Source: Myxococcus sp.
GTDB lineage: Bacteria; Myxococcota; Myxococcia; Myxococcales; Myxococcaceae
Length of the DNA stretch: 64,000 nucleotides
Direction of reading: 5' to 3'
Assembly: GCA_014879945.1 (NCBI GenBank)
Contig: JACSRE010000148.1
Coordinates: 1 to 64,000, forward strand
Position 1 is the first letter of the stretch. Every line of letters begins with the position of its first letter. Both the position numbers and the translations under genes were made by a program. The notes beneath the pieces are model-generated. The model made no database searches. It worked only from the letters and a program-made list of their open reading frames with translations, and had not been told where the DNA came from. Of the stretch, positions 1 through 13,104 are shown piece by piece.

Positions 1-1527
<1,527 letters not shown>

Positions 1528-1585
1528 TTCACCGCTGACCGGTCGGCGCGAACGGCGCTGACGGGTTGGGTCGAGGCCTCCGAGA

Positions 1586-1613
1586 CCCCCGGGTTTCGGG
1601 GGCCTTCGTCTTT
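1586..1613 (+). terminator. Probable intrinsic terminator after groEL
   Basis: A 6-bp GC stem CCCCCG / CGGGGG (1586-1591 and 1597-1602) with a 5-nt loop is followed by a T-rich stretch (CCTTCGTCTTT). It lies between the groEL stop and the next start codon on the same strand, so it probably ends groEL transcription. Confidence 0.6.
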
Positions 1614-1632
1614 CGAGGCCGAGGGAGCTCCC

Positions 1633-2010
1633 ATGCCGAAGGTGACGACCAGCCGCGCGAGAACCGTGTCCGCCCCGAAGAAGCCTGCCGCCAAGCCGAA
1701 GACGGCCGCGAAGCCGAAGGCGAAGGCGCCCGCGAAGCCGAAGACGACCGGCTGGTCGGCCACGGGCAAGAGCACGGGCCGGGGGAGCGCCGTCGGCGGG
1801 CGCGGCAGTGATCGATCGACGCGCGAGTCACGCGAGACGATTCGCAACTCGTACGTCGGCGGCCGTGGCAGCGACCGCTCGACGGCCGACTCACGCGAGC
1901 GCATCGCGAACATGTACTCGGGCGGCCGTGGCAGCGACCGCTCGACCGTCAGCTCCCGCGAGACGGTTCGCGAGTGGTTCGGCGGCGGCGGGGGCGGTCG
2001 CGGCTCCTGA
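1633..2010 (+). CDS. Small basic protein with three 21-residue GGRGSDRST repeats
   Basis: Predicted 125-residue protein of unknown function. Residues about 15-42 are a Lys/Pro/Ala-rich stretch (KPK and AKPK repeats) like the disordered tails of DNA- or RNA-binding proteins. Residues 54-116 are three tandem 21-residue units, each beginning (V/S)GGRGSDRST and continuing with an SRE...Ile/Val pattern, encoded by three 63-bp DNA repeats (1792-1854, 1855-1917, 1918-1980). A Gly-rich end (GGGGGGRGS) follows. The start is ATG 1633, preceded by GAGGGAG about 6 bp upstream. The start of the next gene overlaps its 3' end. I do not recognise the family; a nucleic-acid-binding role is only a guess from composition. 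Confidence 0.7.
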   Translation: MPKVTTSRARTVSAPKKPAAKPKTAAKPKAKAPAKPKTTGWSATGKSTGRGSAVGGRGSDRSTRESRETIRNSYVGGRGSDRSTADSRERIANMYSGGRGSDRSTVSSRETVREWFGGGGGGRGS

Positions 2011-2960
2011 CGACGAGACGATCGCTCGAGCTCCGCGCGCTGGCGCGGCGGCTGCTGCCAACGCTCACCGCCCCTGACGACGCTGTCGCCCTCACCGGCT
2101 CTGCCGCGCGAGGTAACGCCCGCGCCGACGCCGATCTCGACCTCTGGGTCCTGGGAGCGCGGACCGGTCGGGCAATCGTGAGCCGGGCTGGCGTCTCGGT
2201 GACCCTCCTCGCCCAGCGCCCGACCGAGGCGCGCGCGTTGGACAACCTCTGCTTCTATGAGGTCGAGGACCTCATCGTCCTACAGGACCCGCGCGGCGAC
2301 TTCGAGCGGCTGGTCAGGACCTGGCGCGCGAACAGGCGTCGGTTGCGCGCGCGCATCATCGCCGCGACCGAGGCCCAGCTGGCGTGGGAGCTCGAGCGCA
2401 GCAGCCGCGGCAGCCCGCTCCACCGCGCGGCCTTCCTGAGGCTCTCGGCGTGGCGCATGGCCTGCCTCTTCGTCTTCCTCGAGACGGGCTGGCGGGTGCC
2501 CCGGCTGCACCTGCTCGACGAGGTGCTGCCCGTGCGCGAAGGCCGGCGGCTGAGGCGAGCGCTGGCGCTGCCACCGGCCGAGCGCTGTCGTCGCGTCGTG
2601 CGGCGGGTCCCCAGGGCCATCAGGGAGCTGGAGGCGATGCTCGCGCGCGACGGCGCGCCGACCCGCCTCGACGTGCCCGAGTCGATCGCCGCGAAGGCCA
2701 GCACCAACCCACGGGAGTCCGCCTTCCTGGCGCGGCGCGAGCTGGTGCTGGAGTGGCTGCCGGCGGTGTTCGCCCGCTACGGCGTCACCGACCTCAAGGG
2801 GGTCGAGCTGCTCGAGCACGCTCCGACGGCGCGGGCCCTGCTCCTGGCGCTCGAGCCCCGCGCGACGGCGGCCTCCGTGACGGCGCTCTCTCGTGAGGTG
2901 CGCGCGCTCGGACGCGGGCTGGGGCTCGCGAGTCGTCGCGCGGTCTCGTGGTTCTTCTGA
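1974..2960 (+). CDS. Nucleotidyltransferase-fold protein
   Basis: 328 residues from a GTG start. Residues 41-58 (TGSAARGNARADADLDLW) carry the signature of the DNA polymerase beta-type nucleotidyltransferase superfamily: a GS motif, then Asp residues 52, 54 and 56 placed to bind metal. The rest is Arg/Leu/Ala-rich and helical, with no second domain I recognise. The only non-CTG start before the GS motif is GTG 1974, which overlaps the previous gene by 37 bp, so the exact N-terminus is uncertain. The substrate (protein, tRNA or antibiotic) cannot be told from sequence. It is probably co-transcribed with the upstream small basic protein. Confidence 0.7.
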   Translation: MVRRRRGRSRLLTTRRSLELRALARRLLPTLTAPDDAVALTGSAARGNARADADLDLWVLGARTGRAIVSRAGVSVTLLAQRPTEARALDNLCFYEVEDLIVLQDPRGDFERLVRTWRANRRRLRARIIAATEAQLAWELERSSRGSPLHRAAFLRLSAWRMACLFVFLETGWRVPRLHLLDEVLPVREGRRLRRALALPPAERCRRVVRRVPRAIRELEAMLARDGAPTRLDVPESIAAKASTNPRESAFLARRELVLEWLPAVFARYGVTDLKGVELLEHAPTARALLLALEPRATAASVTALSREVRALGRGLGLASRRAVSWFF

Positions 2961-3021
2961 CGCCCTCGCCCTCGATCGGGTGGAGCCCCGTCGCTGAGGC
3001 CGCGCGCGCGGTGACTCTCGA

Positions 3022-3330
3022 CCCATCGGGAGGACGCCCGCGACCCGCCAACCCGAGGCGCGCGCGGCGCCCCCTGACTCGCTGGCGTCTCGCCCCATCG
3101 GGAGGACGCCCGCGACCCGCGAACCCGAGGCGCGCACGGCGACGCCTGACTCGCTGCAGTCTCGCCCCATCGGGGGGACGCCCGCGACCCGCGAACCCGA
3201 GGCGCGCACGGCGACACCTGACTCGCGGCCGTCTCGCCCCATCGGGAGGACGCCCGCGACCCGCGAGGCCGAGCCGCGCGGCGACGCCCGACTCGCTCCC
3301 CGCTCGCCCGACTCGCCCCGTCGGGAGCCA
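3022..3330. repeat. 72-bp tandem repeat, four copies plus a degenerate fifth
   Basis: This fills most of the 455-bp gap between two convergent genes (2961-3415). The block CCCATCGGG(A/G)GGACGCCCG recurs at exactly 72-bp steps beginning at 3022, 3094, 3166 and 3238, with a diverged copy near 3317 (CCCGTCGGGAG). Adjacent units differ at only a few bases. Because 72 is a multiple of 3, long frames stay open on both strands, but these run into clearly coding neighbours, so I treat the array as non-coding. No gene is seen elsewhere in this gap. Confidence 0.85.
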
Positions 3331-3415
3331 GCCTTCTGCTCGACCACGATCCTCGTTGCCGATGCGGCCGGCCGGTCAGCTCCGCCCGGCTCAGGGACGG
3401 CTGGCCGCGGTTGCG

Positions 3416-4528
3416 TCAGTCAGGGGCCGGTGCCCGGCGCTTCTTCGGAACCACCAGCCCACGGGACAGGCGCTTGAGCACCACGTCGCGCTGCCGTTGC
3501 TTGTAGCGGTCGTGCGAGTTCTCTCCCCGCTCGTTCTCTGCGGCCTGCTTCTCGTCGGCGATCTGGAACTCGCAGGTGGCCAGGGTGATGCGGCCGCGGC
3601 GGCTGCGATCGTCGTACTCGGGCGGCGGGAGGTAGGCGTCGAGCCGAATCGGCACGTCGGCCACGAAGTTCAAGATGCGGTAGGTCGACCCCGAGAAGGC
3701 GTTGCCGCGCTTGCCCTCTTCGCGCTCCTCGTAGTCCACGTCGAGGTGCAGCTGCTTGGCGTACTTGCGGAAGTTCGGGTACTGCACCAGCAGGTCCTTG
3801 AACCGCAGCAACGTGTTCTCGGTCTGCGCCGGCACCAGGAAGTTGAAGGGAATCAGGCGCTGCATCAAGAAGTAGAGCGTCGGCAGCACGTCGTCACGCT
3901 CCTTCACGATGACCCGGAAGCGCGTGCGGTCGTAGACGGCGGCCGCGGTCGAGTCCTTCTTGGCGATGAGCTTGGTGATCACCGACTGCCGGCCCTTGAT
4001 CGAGTCCGAGAACTCCACGATCGGGAGCCCCTTGACCCGCGCCTCCTCGATGACGGCCTTCACGCGCTCCGACACCATCTCGGCCAGCCCGGCCTCGGAG
4101 ACGGCCGTCTTGAACATCAGGTCGCGCGCCTCGATGTGCTGAATGACGTGCATCACCTTGAGCACCACGCAGGCGATCTTCCGGTACTTCTTGTCGATCT
4201 GGCCTGACGCATACAGGAACAGATCGTGGATCATGTTGGGGTTCGCGACGGCGTCGGCCACCTTGTAGTCGAAGGTTCGGCGCAGGTACTCGACCGCGTC
4301 ATGGAGCACCACCCGCACCCACGCCTCGTCGTGCGCCTGGGTGGGGTCGATCTGGCAGAGCCGCAAGAAGCGGTCGACCTCGTCCCAGGTGGTGAAGTGC
4401 ATGCGCCGCCACTCGATGATCGAGCCCCCGCGCAGGAGCAGGCGCAGGCGCTCCAGCTCCTTGAGCCCCATCTCTTCGACGCGCCTGACGGGCATGTCAG
4501 GGAACGTCGGCTGGTGTTTGAGCGCCAC
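3416..4528 (-). CDS. Conserved hypothetical protein, TIGR04552-like
   Basis: 370 residues from a GTG start. The protein is soluble and charged, with a Lys/Arg-rich C-terminus (KKRRAP). It resembles the delta-proteobacterial family I know as TIGR04552, whose function is not established. The centre (about residues 180-245), with IKGRQSVITKLIAKK followed by DRTRFRVIV, loosely resembles the substrate-binding strands of RelA/SpoT nucleotidyltransferases. That similarity is by eye and could be superficial. An internal Met at residue 12 is an alternative start. It converges on the nucleotidyltransferase-fold gene across the 72-bp repeats. Confidence 0.75.
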   Translation of the reverse strand: MALKHQPTFPDMPVRRVEEMGLKELERLRLLLRGGSIIEWRRMHFTTWDEVDRFLRLCQIDPTQAHDEAWVRVVLHDAVEYLRRTFDYKVADAVANPNMIHDLFLYASGQIDKKYRKIACVVLKVMHVIQHIEARDLMFKTAVSEAGLAEMVSERVKAVIEEARVKGLPIVEFSDSIKGRQSVITKLIAKKDSTAAAVYDRTRFRVIVKERDDVLPTLYFLMQRLIPFNFLVPAQTENTLLRFKDLLVQYPNFRKYAKQLHLDVDYEEREEGKRGNAFSGSTYRILNFVADVPIRLDAYLPPPEYDDRSRRGRITLATCEFQIADEKQAAENERGENSHDRYKQRQRDVVLKRLSRGLVVPKKRRAPAPD

Positions 4529-4572
4529 GCGGGCGAGTTACCGGAAGCCTCGAGGCGCCTCCAGCCGATTCC

Positions 4573-5385
4573 TCACGGCGGGAAGCGGACGCACACCCCG
4601 TTGCCGTTCTCGAACGCGTACCCGAGCGTCAGCGTGGTGACCGCCTCGGGGCCGCACTGCGAGATCAGCAGCGTGGCGTTGGCGCCCTGCGCCGAGGGGG
4701 TGACGGTGACGCCGCTCGAGATCGTGCCGAGCGTCTGCCCCTCGCGATAGACGAACAACCGGGGGAAGCCGCCGTCAGCGAAGCGCGTGTTGAAGTCGTA
4801 GGCCTCGAGCTCGGTCACCGAGCGCCTGGTCGCGCCCGCCGGGCAGACCGTGGCGTCCACCGCGAACGAGACGGCGCGCCCGGCGGTGATCACCGGCCCG
4901 AACTGAACGGCCGGGTTCCACCTCAGGGGCGCAGCCGTCGCCGCGAAGTTCATGCACGCGGGACGGGGGACGTCGCGGCAGGTGCCAGAGACGCAGAGGT
5001 GGCCCGAGCCGCAGCCGGCGGGCTGGGGGCTCCCGACGTCACAGCTCCCGCCCGGCTCGCACTGGCCCGAGCTGGTGTTGCACAGCTCCGCGCCACAGAG
5101 GCCGACCACGCAGCCGCCGTCCGCCGGGCCGACGAGGCCCCCGTCGCTCGTGCGCCCCGCGTCGGCGGCAGCCACACACACCTGGCGGGTGCACCTGCCA
5201 GCGCCACAGTCCGCGCACGCCGCGGCGCCTCGGCCGCACGCAGAGACCTCTGCGCCGGTCTGGCAGACGCCACGGGCATCACAGCACCCGCCGCAGGTCT
5301 CCTGGTCACAGGGCTCCTGCCCCTGACAAGAGGCGATCGAGAGACCCAACAGCAGACCAATCGCGAGGACGAGGCGCTTCGACAT
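4573..5385 (-). CDS. Cys-rich lipoprotein
   Basis: 270 residues. The signal peptide MSKRLVLAIGLLLGLSIASC has a type II lipobox (IASC), so it is probably a lipidated envelope protein. The lipobox is followed by a compact module of about 10 cysteines (CDQETCGGCCDARGVC, then SACG and CADC) that recurs twice in the lipoprotein at 41632-42873. A linker rich in Asp, Gly and Ala follows, then a second small Cys cluster and a C-terminal domain of about 130 residues that looks beta-rich. A TTG codon 12 bases upstream would add four residues; ATG 5385 is preferred because it places the signal peptide first. Function unknown. Confidence 0.7.
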   Translation of the reverse strand: MSKRLVLAIGLLLGLSIASCQGQEPCDQETCGGCCDARGVCQTGAEVSACGRGAAACADCGAGRCTRQVCVAAADAGRTSDGGLVGPADGGCVVGLCGAELCNTSSGQCEPGGSCDVGSPQPAGCGSGHLCVSGTCRDVPRPACMNFAATAAPLRWNPAVQFGPVITAGRAVSFAVDATVCPAGATRRSVTELEAYDFNTRFADGGFPRLFVYREGQTLGTISSGVTVTPSAQGANATLLISQCGPEAVTTLTLGYAFENGNGVCVRFPP

Positions 5386-5403
5386 GGCCGTCACCAAAGC
5401 ACA

Positions 5404-5435
5404 CGCCCCGCCGGTCGAGGTGACCGAGCGGGGCG
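5404..5435 (-). terminator. Hairpin downstream of rplQ
   Basis: CGCCCCG (5404-5410) pairs with CGGGGCG (5429-5435) and an inner GGTC/GACC pair extends the stem. It lies between the stop of rplQ and the next gene on the same strand. There is no good T-run, so it may be a weak or Rho-assisted end of the ribosomal operon. Confidence 0.4.
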
Positions 5436-5462
5436 CGGGCCTGCAGCGACCGTCAGAGACGG

Positions 5463-5870
5463 TTAGTCCTTCTTCTCGCCTTCAGCCGCAGCAGGGGCCT
5501 CGAAGGCCTTCTGCTTGCGATCGACCAGCTCGAGGATCGCGATGTCGGCCGCGTCGCCCTTCCGGAAGTGGCCCTTGAGCAGGCGGGTGTAGCCGCCGGC
5601 GCGCTTGGAGTAGCGCTCCTTCAGCTCGCCGAAGACCTTCTGCAGCACTTCGCGGTTCTTCACGTGGCGGGCGGCCAGGCGGGCGTTGTGCACCCCACCC
5701 TTCTTGCCCAGGGTGATGATCCGCTCAGCCATGCGGCGGGCCTCTTTGGCCTTGGGGAGCGTGGTCTCGATGCGCTCGTGCTCGAGCAGCGAGGTGACCA
5801 TGTTGCGCAGCATCGCGATGCGGTGCGAGGTGGTGCGCTGCAGCTTTCGGTATCCGACTCGGTGTTCCAT
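5463..5870 (-). CDS. rplQ: 50S ribosomal protein L17 (bL17)
   Basis: 135 residues, near the usual 120-130. The N-terminus MEHRVGYRKLQRTTSHRIAM and the ARRMAERIITLGKKG segment are typical of bL17. The C-terminal tail ends in Ala/Glu/Lys (AAAEGEKKD). It is the last gene of the alpha-operon block, directly downstream of rpoA as in most proteobacteria. Confidence 0.97.
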   Translation of the reverse strand: MEHRVGYRKLQRTTSHRIAMLRNMVTSLLEHERIETTLPKAKEARRMAERIITLGKKGGVHNARLAARHVKNREVLQKVFGELKERYSKRAGGYTRLLKGHFRKGDAADIAILELVDRKQKAFEAPAAAEGEKKD

Positions 5871-6006
5871 GACGCCTTCTTTCGAACCCCACCGGCCGTG
5901 TCAGGTACCGGGAGGAGGTAATCGCGGCGAAGCGCCGCGGTTTTGTGAATCAACCCGGCGACCACCGCCGGGCTGAGGGCCGCTCCAGGGTTGGAGCGGC
6001 GACGAC

Positions 6007-7047
<1,041 letters not shown>

Positions 7048-7201
7048 GGGAACGACTCCTGTGAACGACCGAGCCACCAACGTACCCGCACGATGCGGGA
7101 GGACTCGAGCGGTGAGAGACCCGGAGCCTTCGCGCCGGGAGAAAATGAAGAACGCCGACAGGCTCGACCCCAGGGGGCGCGCCCGGCGGCGTCGGTTCGA
7201 C

Positions 7202-7828
7202 TTACTTCGAGTACAACTCGACGATCAGCTGCTCCTGGATCGGCATCGTCAGGTCCTCACGGTTCGGAGGCGTCTTGACGGTGCCCTTGAGCAGCTTCTT
7301 GTCGACGTCGAGCCACTGGGGAATTCCCCGGCGGTCGACCGTCTCGATGGCCTCCTGAATGCGGAGGATCTTCTTCGACTTGTCGTGGACCTCGACGACC
7401 GAGCCCGGCTTCACCGAGAAGGCCGGCATGTTCACGCGCTTGGCGTTCACCGTGAAGTGGCCGTGGCGCACCAACTGGCGGGCCTCGGCGCGCGTGTCGG
7501 CGAAGCCCATGCGGAAGACCACGTTGTCGAGGCGCAGCTCGAGCATCTGCAGCAGCATCTCGCCCGTCTTGCCCTTCGACGAGGCGGCGCGCGCGAAGTA
7601 GCCGCGGAACTGGCTCTCGAGCAGGCCGTACATGCGCTTGACCTTCTGCTTCTCGCGCAGCTGCACGCCGTAGTTCGAGAACTTCACGCGCCCCTGGCCG
7701 TGCTGGCCGGGAGGGTACGGGCGACGCTCGATGGCGCACTTGTCCGTGTAGCAACGGTCGCCCTTCAGGTACATCTTCAGGTTCTCGCGTCGGCAGATTC
7801 GGCAGACGCTGGCGGTGTAACGAGCCAT
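7202..7828 (-). CDS. rpsD: 30S ribosomal protein S4 (uS4), zinc-type
   Basis: 208 residues. S4 is a primary 16S rRNA binder and assembly initiator. The N-terminus keeps four cysteines at positions 9, 12, 26 and 31 (CRIC...CYTDKC), the spacing of the zinc-binding S4 form found in Thermus and others. The S4 RNA-binding domain follows ([20 protein letters not shown]). It sits between rpsK and rpoA as in the alpha operon. Confidence 0.98.
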   Translation of the reverse strand: MARYTASVCRICRRENLKMYLKGDRCYTDKCAIERRPYPPGQHGQGRVKFSNYGVQLREKQKVKRMYGLLESQFRGYFARAASSKGKTGEMLLQMLELRLDNVVFRMGFADTRAEARQLVRHGHFTVNAKRVNMPAFSVKPGSVVEVHDKSKKILRIQEAIETVDRRGIPQWLDVDKKLLKGTVKTPPNREDLTMPIQEQLIVELYSK

Positions 7829-7865
7829 GGAAGTGGGTGTCCTTGGTGTTGGAAGGGGGAAAGGG

Positions 7866-8309
7866 TCAGACGCGGCGGCGCTTGGCCTGACGGCAGCCGT
7901 TGTGCGGAATCGGCGTCACGTCGCGGATGAGGGAGATCTTGAGGCCGGCGGCGGCGATCGCCCGCAGCGCCGACTCGCGGCCCGCGCCCGGGCCCTTCAC
8001 CAGCACCTGAACGTTCTTCAGGCCGTGCTCCATCGCCTTCGCGGCGGCGTCGCCAGCGGCGACCTGCGCGGCGAACGGCGTCGACTTGCGCGAGCCCTTG
8101 AAGCCGCGGGCGCCCGCCGTCGACCACGAGATCACGTTCCCCGAGACGTCCGTGATGGTGATCATCGTGTTGTTGAAGGTGGACTGAATGTGAACGATCC
8201 CGTTGAGGATGTTCTTCTTGCCCTTCTTCGCCTTGCTGACCTTCTTGACCTCGCCTTCCGCTGCGGGGGCAGCAGGAGCGGCGGCCGGTGCTGCAATCTC
8301 TTCAGCCAT
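7866..8309 (-). CDS. rpsK: 30S ribosomal protein S11 (uS11)
   Basis: 147 residues, about 18 longer than E. coli S11 because of an Ala/Pro/Lys-rich N-terminal extension ([16 protein letters not shown]). The conserved core includes [27 protein letters not shown] and [11 protein letters not shown]. It forms part of the platform of the small subunit, near the mRNA exit. Alpha-operon gene order is retained. Confidence 0.98.
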   Translation of the reverse strand: MAEEIAAPAAAPAAPAAEGEVKKVSKAKKGKKNILNGIVHIQSTFNNTMITITDVSGNVISWSTAGARGFKGSRKSTPFAAQVAAGDAAAKAMEHGLKNVQVLVKGPGAGRESALRAIAAAGLKISLIRDVTPIPHNGCRQAKRRRV

Positions 8310-8374
8310 GGTGTTCTCGCTTCGTGGAGGTGATCAGCCTCGCGTCCGCACGGGCCCGCGAAGCCAGGGGTGAG

Positions 8375-8761
8375 TTACTTCGCGGCAGGAGCGGCAGGCT
8401 TCACGCGCTGAACGCCACGCTTCGGGCCCTTGCGGGTGCGAGCGTTGGTGTGCGTGCGCTGACCACGAACGGGCAGGCCACGGCGGTGACGGAGGCCACG
8501 GTAGCAGCCCAGGTCCATCAGGCGCTTGATGTTCATCGTGATCTCGCGACGGAGGTCGCCTTCCACGGTGAAGTCAGCCTCGATGATCTCGCGGATCTTC
8601 CGGGCCTGCTCATCGGTCAGGTCCTTCGTGCGGGTGGTCATGTCGATGCCAGCCTTCGTCACGATCTCGGCCGCCGACTTCTTGCCGATGCCGTAAATGT
8701 ACTGGAGCGAGATGACGACGCGCTTCGCAACTGGGAGGTCAACGCCTGCAATACGAGCCAT
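8375..8761 (-). CDS. rpsM: 30S ribosomal protein S13 (uS13)
   Basis: 128 residues. [19 protein letters not shown] and the basic C-terminal tail [19 protein letters not shown] are diagnostic. It is located in the 30S head, contacting P-site tRNA and the 50S bridges. It follows rpmJ, as expected in the alpha block. Confidence 0.98.
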   Translation of the reverse strand: MARIAGVDLPVAKRVVISLQYIYGIGKKSAAEIVTKAGIDMTTRTKDLTDEQARKIREIIEADFTVEGDLRREITMNIKRLMDLGCYRGLRHRRGLPVRGQRTHTNARTRKGPKRGVQRVKPAAPAAK

Positions 8762-8801
8762 GTGTTCTTCTTCCTAACGGGAGGTGATCAGCTGAGGTGA
8801 A

Positions 8802-8918
8802 TCAGCCCTGACGCTGCTTGTGACGGGGGTTGGCCGGGCAGATGATGCGAACGACGCCGGCGCGGCGAACCACCTTGCACTTGTCGCAAATCTTCTTCAC
8901 TGACGGACGGACCTTCAT
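8802..8918 (-). CDS. rpmJ: 50S ribosomal protein L36 (bL36), zinc-type
   Basis: A 38-residue protein found by reading the minus strand between infA and rps[20 protein letters not shown] at the start and [11 protein letters not shown] at the end. Cys 11, Cys 14, Cys 27 and His 33 give the Cys3-His zinc knuckle of the standard bL36. The length is exactly that of E. coli L36. Confidence 0.97.
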   Translation of the reverse strand: MKVRPSVKKICDKCKVVRRAGVVRIICPANPRHKQRQG

Positions 8919-8954
8919 GACAACCCTCGTGATGCGTGATGCGTTAGATGTGAG

Positions 8955-9173
8955 TTACTTCGCGCGGTAGGTGATGCGCCCGCGGGTCAGGTCGTACGGC
9001 GACAGCTCGACCTTCACCTTGTCGCCGGGAAGAATGCGGATGAAGTGCATGCGCATTTTGCCCGAGATGTGCGCCAACACCTCGTGACCGTTCTCGAGCT
9101 GCACCTTGAACATGGCGTTCGGGAGCGGCTCCTTCACGGTACCTTCCACTTCGATGGAGTCTTCCTTCGCCAA
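8955..9173 (-). CDS. infA: Translation initiation factor IF-1
   Basis: A 72-residue OB-fold factor that binds the ribosomal A site during initiation. It reads (M)[19 protein letters not shown]... and ends GRITYRAK. The start must be TTG 9173: it gives the canonical 72-residue length and has AGAGG 8 nt upstream, whereas longer in-frame versions add a non-homologous N-terminus. It lies between adk and rpmJ. The map gene often found between adk and infA is absent. Confidence 0.95.
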   Translation of the reverse strand: MAKEDSIEVEGTVKEPLPNAMFKVQLENGHEVLAHISGKMRMHFIRILPGDKVKVELSPYDLTRGRITYRAK

Positions 9174-9296
9174 ACGCCGCAACCTCTCTTCAAGGAGTAC
9201 CGCTAACCCCGACAGGAGCGCGGCCCGTACCACTTCTACTCACCAGGCGCAAGCGGGGCTGCCCGCGACCGGCAGAAACGTTGATCTTCGGCCCGT

Positions 9297-11237
<1,941 letters not shown>

Positions 11238-11320
11238 GGGTCCGTCCTTCGGTGCACGACGATTTCGGGTACGGCAGAAACCAAACGCCCCACGGGCCTT
11301 TAGGCGGTCCGAGGGGCGAG

Positions 11321-11343
11321 GTTCAACACCTGTTTGAACAGGT
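11321..11343 (-). other. Mutually exclusive hairpins between rplO and secY
   Basis: GTTCAA (11321-11326) pairs with TTGAAC (11334-11339). The overlapping ACCTGTT (11328-11334) pairs with AACAGGT (11337-11343). Only one can form at a time. A further stem CGCCCC/GGGGCG (11286-11291/11313-11318) lies closer to secY. This could be a processing or expression-control element in the polycistronic mRNA; no function is demonstrated. Confidence 0.4.
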
Positions 11344-11357
11344 CAGCACGGGCTGCT

Positions 11358-11864
11358 TCAGGCCTTGACGCCCTTGCCGGCGTGGGCGCGGGCTGCCGCC
11401 TCAGGCTTGTGGTCCATCAGCGGGAGCTCTTCGACGGAACCGCCGAGCTTGGTGATGGCCTCTTTGGCGGTGCCCGAGAACTTGTTGGCCTTGACGGTGA
11501 GCTTCTTCTTCAGCTCGCCGTTGCCCAACACCTTGATGCCGTCGAAGCGGCCCTTCACCAGGCCGGCCTTCGCGAGCGCCTTGCCGTCCACCGTCGAACC
11601 GTCGGCGAACTGCTGCAGGTCGCTCAGGTTGATGATGGCCCAGTCGAGCCGGTTGGGCGCGGTGAAGCCGAACTTCGGCAACCGGCGCTGCAGCGGGCTC
11701 TGGCCGCCTTCGAAGCCCTCGAACCGCATGTTGCCGGTGCGCGCCTTCTGGCCTTTGCCACCGCGGCCGGCCGTCTTGCCGAGGCCGGAGCCCTGGCCGC
11801 GACCAACGCGCTTCTTGCGGTGCGTCGAGCGGTGCGGCGCCTTCAGTGTGTGGAGCGTCGTCAT
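11358..11864 (-). CDS. rplO: 50S ribosomal protein L15 (uL15)
   Basis: 168 residues. The Gly-rich N-terminal region [20 protein letters not shown] is diagnostic; the C-terminus is somewhat longer than usual (E. coli 144). The start is ATG 11864 with GAGGAAG upstream; a longer frame to 11924 would overlap rpmD and is not homologous. Order rpmD-rplO-secY is conserved. Confidence 0.97.
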   Translation of the reverse strand: MTTLHTLKAPHRSTHRKKRVGRGQGSGLGKTAGRGGKGQKARTGNMRFEGFEGGQSPLQRRLPKFGFTAPNRLDWAIINLSDLQQFADGSTVDGKALAKAGLVKGRFDGIKVLGNGELKKKLTVKANKFSGTAKEAITKLGGSVEELPLMDHKPEAAARAHAGKGVKA

Positions 11865-11874
11865 GGGGTCTTCC

Positions 11875-12144
11875 TCACTTCGCCTGAGATTTGGCAGCAG
11901 CGGCCCGCGCGGCGTCACGCACACGCACGGCGCGCGGCTTCTGACGCGCGCGCACCTTGGGCTCGTCCTTCACGATCTCGTGGTGCACGAGGTGACGGAC
12001 CTTGTTGATCATGCCCCGGATCGCCGGGGTGTCTTTCAGCAGCTTCTCGGAGCCGAACTTCTTGAGCCCCAGGCCGACGATCGTCGCGACCTGACGCTCC
12101 GAAGCGCCCGAGTGGCTCTTCACCAGCTTGACCTTGATACCCAT
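11875..12144 (-). CDS. rpmD: 50S ribosomal protein L30 (uL30)
   Basis: 89 residues against the usual 59-60. The core [20 protein letters not shown] to [10 protein letters not shown] matches L30, and the extra length is a basic Ala/Arg/Lys C-terminal tail ([20 protein letters not shown]). It starts two bases downstream of the rpsE stop, suggesting translational coupling. Confidence 0.96.
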   Translation of the reverse strand: MGIKVKLVKSHSGASERQVATIVGLGLKKFGSEKLLKDTPAIRGMINKVRHLVHHEIVKDEPKVRARQKPRAVRVRDAARAAAAKSQAK

Positions 12145-12146
12145 TG

Positions 12147-12662
12147 TCAGGCCTGCGCCTTTTTCCCAAAGTGAATCTCCTTACCGCGCAGGCGGGACAC
12201 CTGCTCGGGGGAGCGCATCTGCTTGAGCCCGTCGACGACGGCCTTGAGCACGTTGTGCGGGTTTCGGCTGCCCTGGCTCTTGGTCAGGATGTTGCGAATG
12301 CCAGCCGCCTCGAGGACCGCGCGCACAGCGCCGCCCGCGATGACGCCCGTACCTTCCGAGGCCGGGCGCAAGAAGACGCGGCCGGCGCCGAAGTGACCGA
12401 GCGCCTCGTGCGGAATGGTGCTGCCCATCAGCGGCACGCGGAACAGGTTCTTCTTGGCGTTCTCGCCGCCCTTGCGGATGGCCTCGGGCACTTCGTTCGC
12501 CTTGCCCAGGCCCACGCCGACGTGGCCGTTGCCGTCGCCCACGACGACGAGCGCCGCGAAGCTGAAGCGCCGGCCGCCCTTCACCACTTTGGCGACGCGG
12601 TTGATGCTGACGACCCGGTCATTGAGGTCGAGGTCGTTCGGATTGATAGGAGTGTTGCTCAT
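12147..12662 (-). CDS. rpsE: 30S ribosomal protein S5 (uS5)
   Basis: 171 residues. The double-stranded-RNA-binding-like N-terminal domain ([20 protein letters not shown]) and the C-terminal domain ([19 protein letters not shown]) are both intact. It helps decoding accuracy and helicase activity at mRNA entry. It lies between rplR and rpmD as in the spc operon. Confidence 0.98.
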   Translation of the reverse strand: MSNTPINPNDLDLNDRVVSINRVAKVVKGGRRFSFAALVVVGDGNGHVGVGLGKANEVPEAIRKGGENAKKNLFRVPLMGSTIPHEALGHFGAGRVFLRPASEGTGVIAGGAVRAVLEAAGIRNILTKSQGSRNPHNVLKAVVDGLKQMRSPEQVSRLRGKEIHFGKKAQA

Positions 12663-12685
12663 GAGTCGTTGTCCTCGTTCCTCGG

Positions 12686-13042
12686 TCAGAACTGCAGGCC
12701 GGCGGCGCGCGCGCTATCAGCCAGCGCCGCGATGCGTCCGTGGTACGGAAAGCCGTTACGGTCGAAGACGACCTTCTCGATCTTCGCGGCCTTGCAGCGC
12801 TCCGCGACGAGGGTCCCGACCAGCTTGGCGGCTCCGGTCTTGTCCTCTTCCTTCAGCTTGGCCTTGAGGTCCTTCGAGAGCGACGAGGCAGAGGCCAGGG
12901 TGCGGCCCGTGCTGTCGTCGATGACCTGGGCGACGATGTGCTTCAGCGACTTGTAGACCGTGAGGCGCGGGCGCTCGGTGGTCCCCGAGACCTTCTTGCG
13001 GATGCGCTCTTTGCGGTTGAGACGTGGCGTGTTCTTGCTCAT
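12686..13042 (-). CDS. rplR: 50S ribosomal protein L18 (uL18)
   Basis: 118 residues, the usual size. Recognised by [20 protein letters not shown] and the C-terminal [20 protein letters not shown]. It binds 5S rRNA in the central protuberance together with L5. It lies between rplF and rpsE. Confidence 0.98.
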   Translation of the reverse strand: MSKNTPRLNRKERIRKKVSGTTERPRLTVYKSLKHIVAQVIDDSTGRTLASASSLSKDLKAKLKEEDKTGAAKLVGTLVAERCKAAKIEKVVFDRNGFPYHGRIAALADSARAAGLQF

Positions 13043-13104
13043 GTGTGGTTCCTTTCCTTCCGCCAGCGATCAGGACGTCCGCCGGCGGATGAGGGGGTAG
13101 TGGC

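Noticed and set aside
2280-3347. Minus-strand frame with 24-residue PMGRD repeats
   Set aside because: It runs antisense through the nucleotidyltransferase-fold gene; the open frame follows from the 72-bp repeat length and I have no homology to support it.
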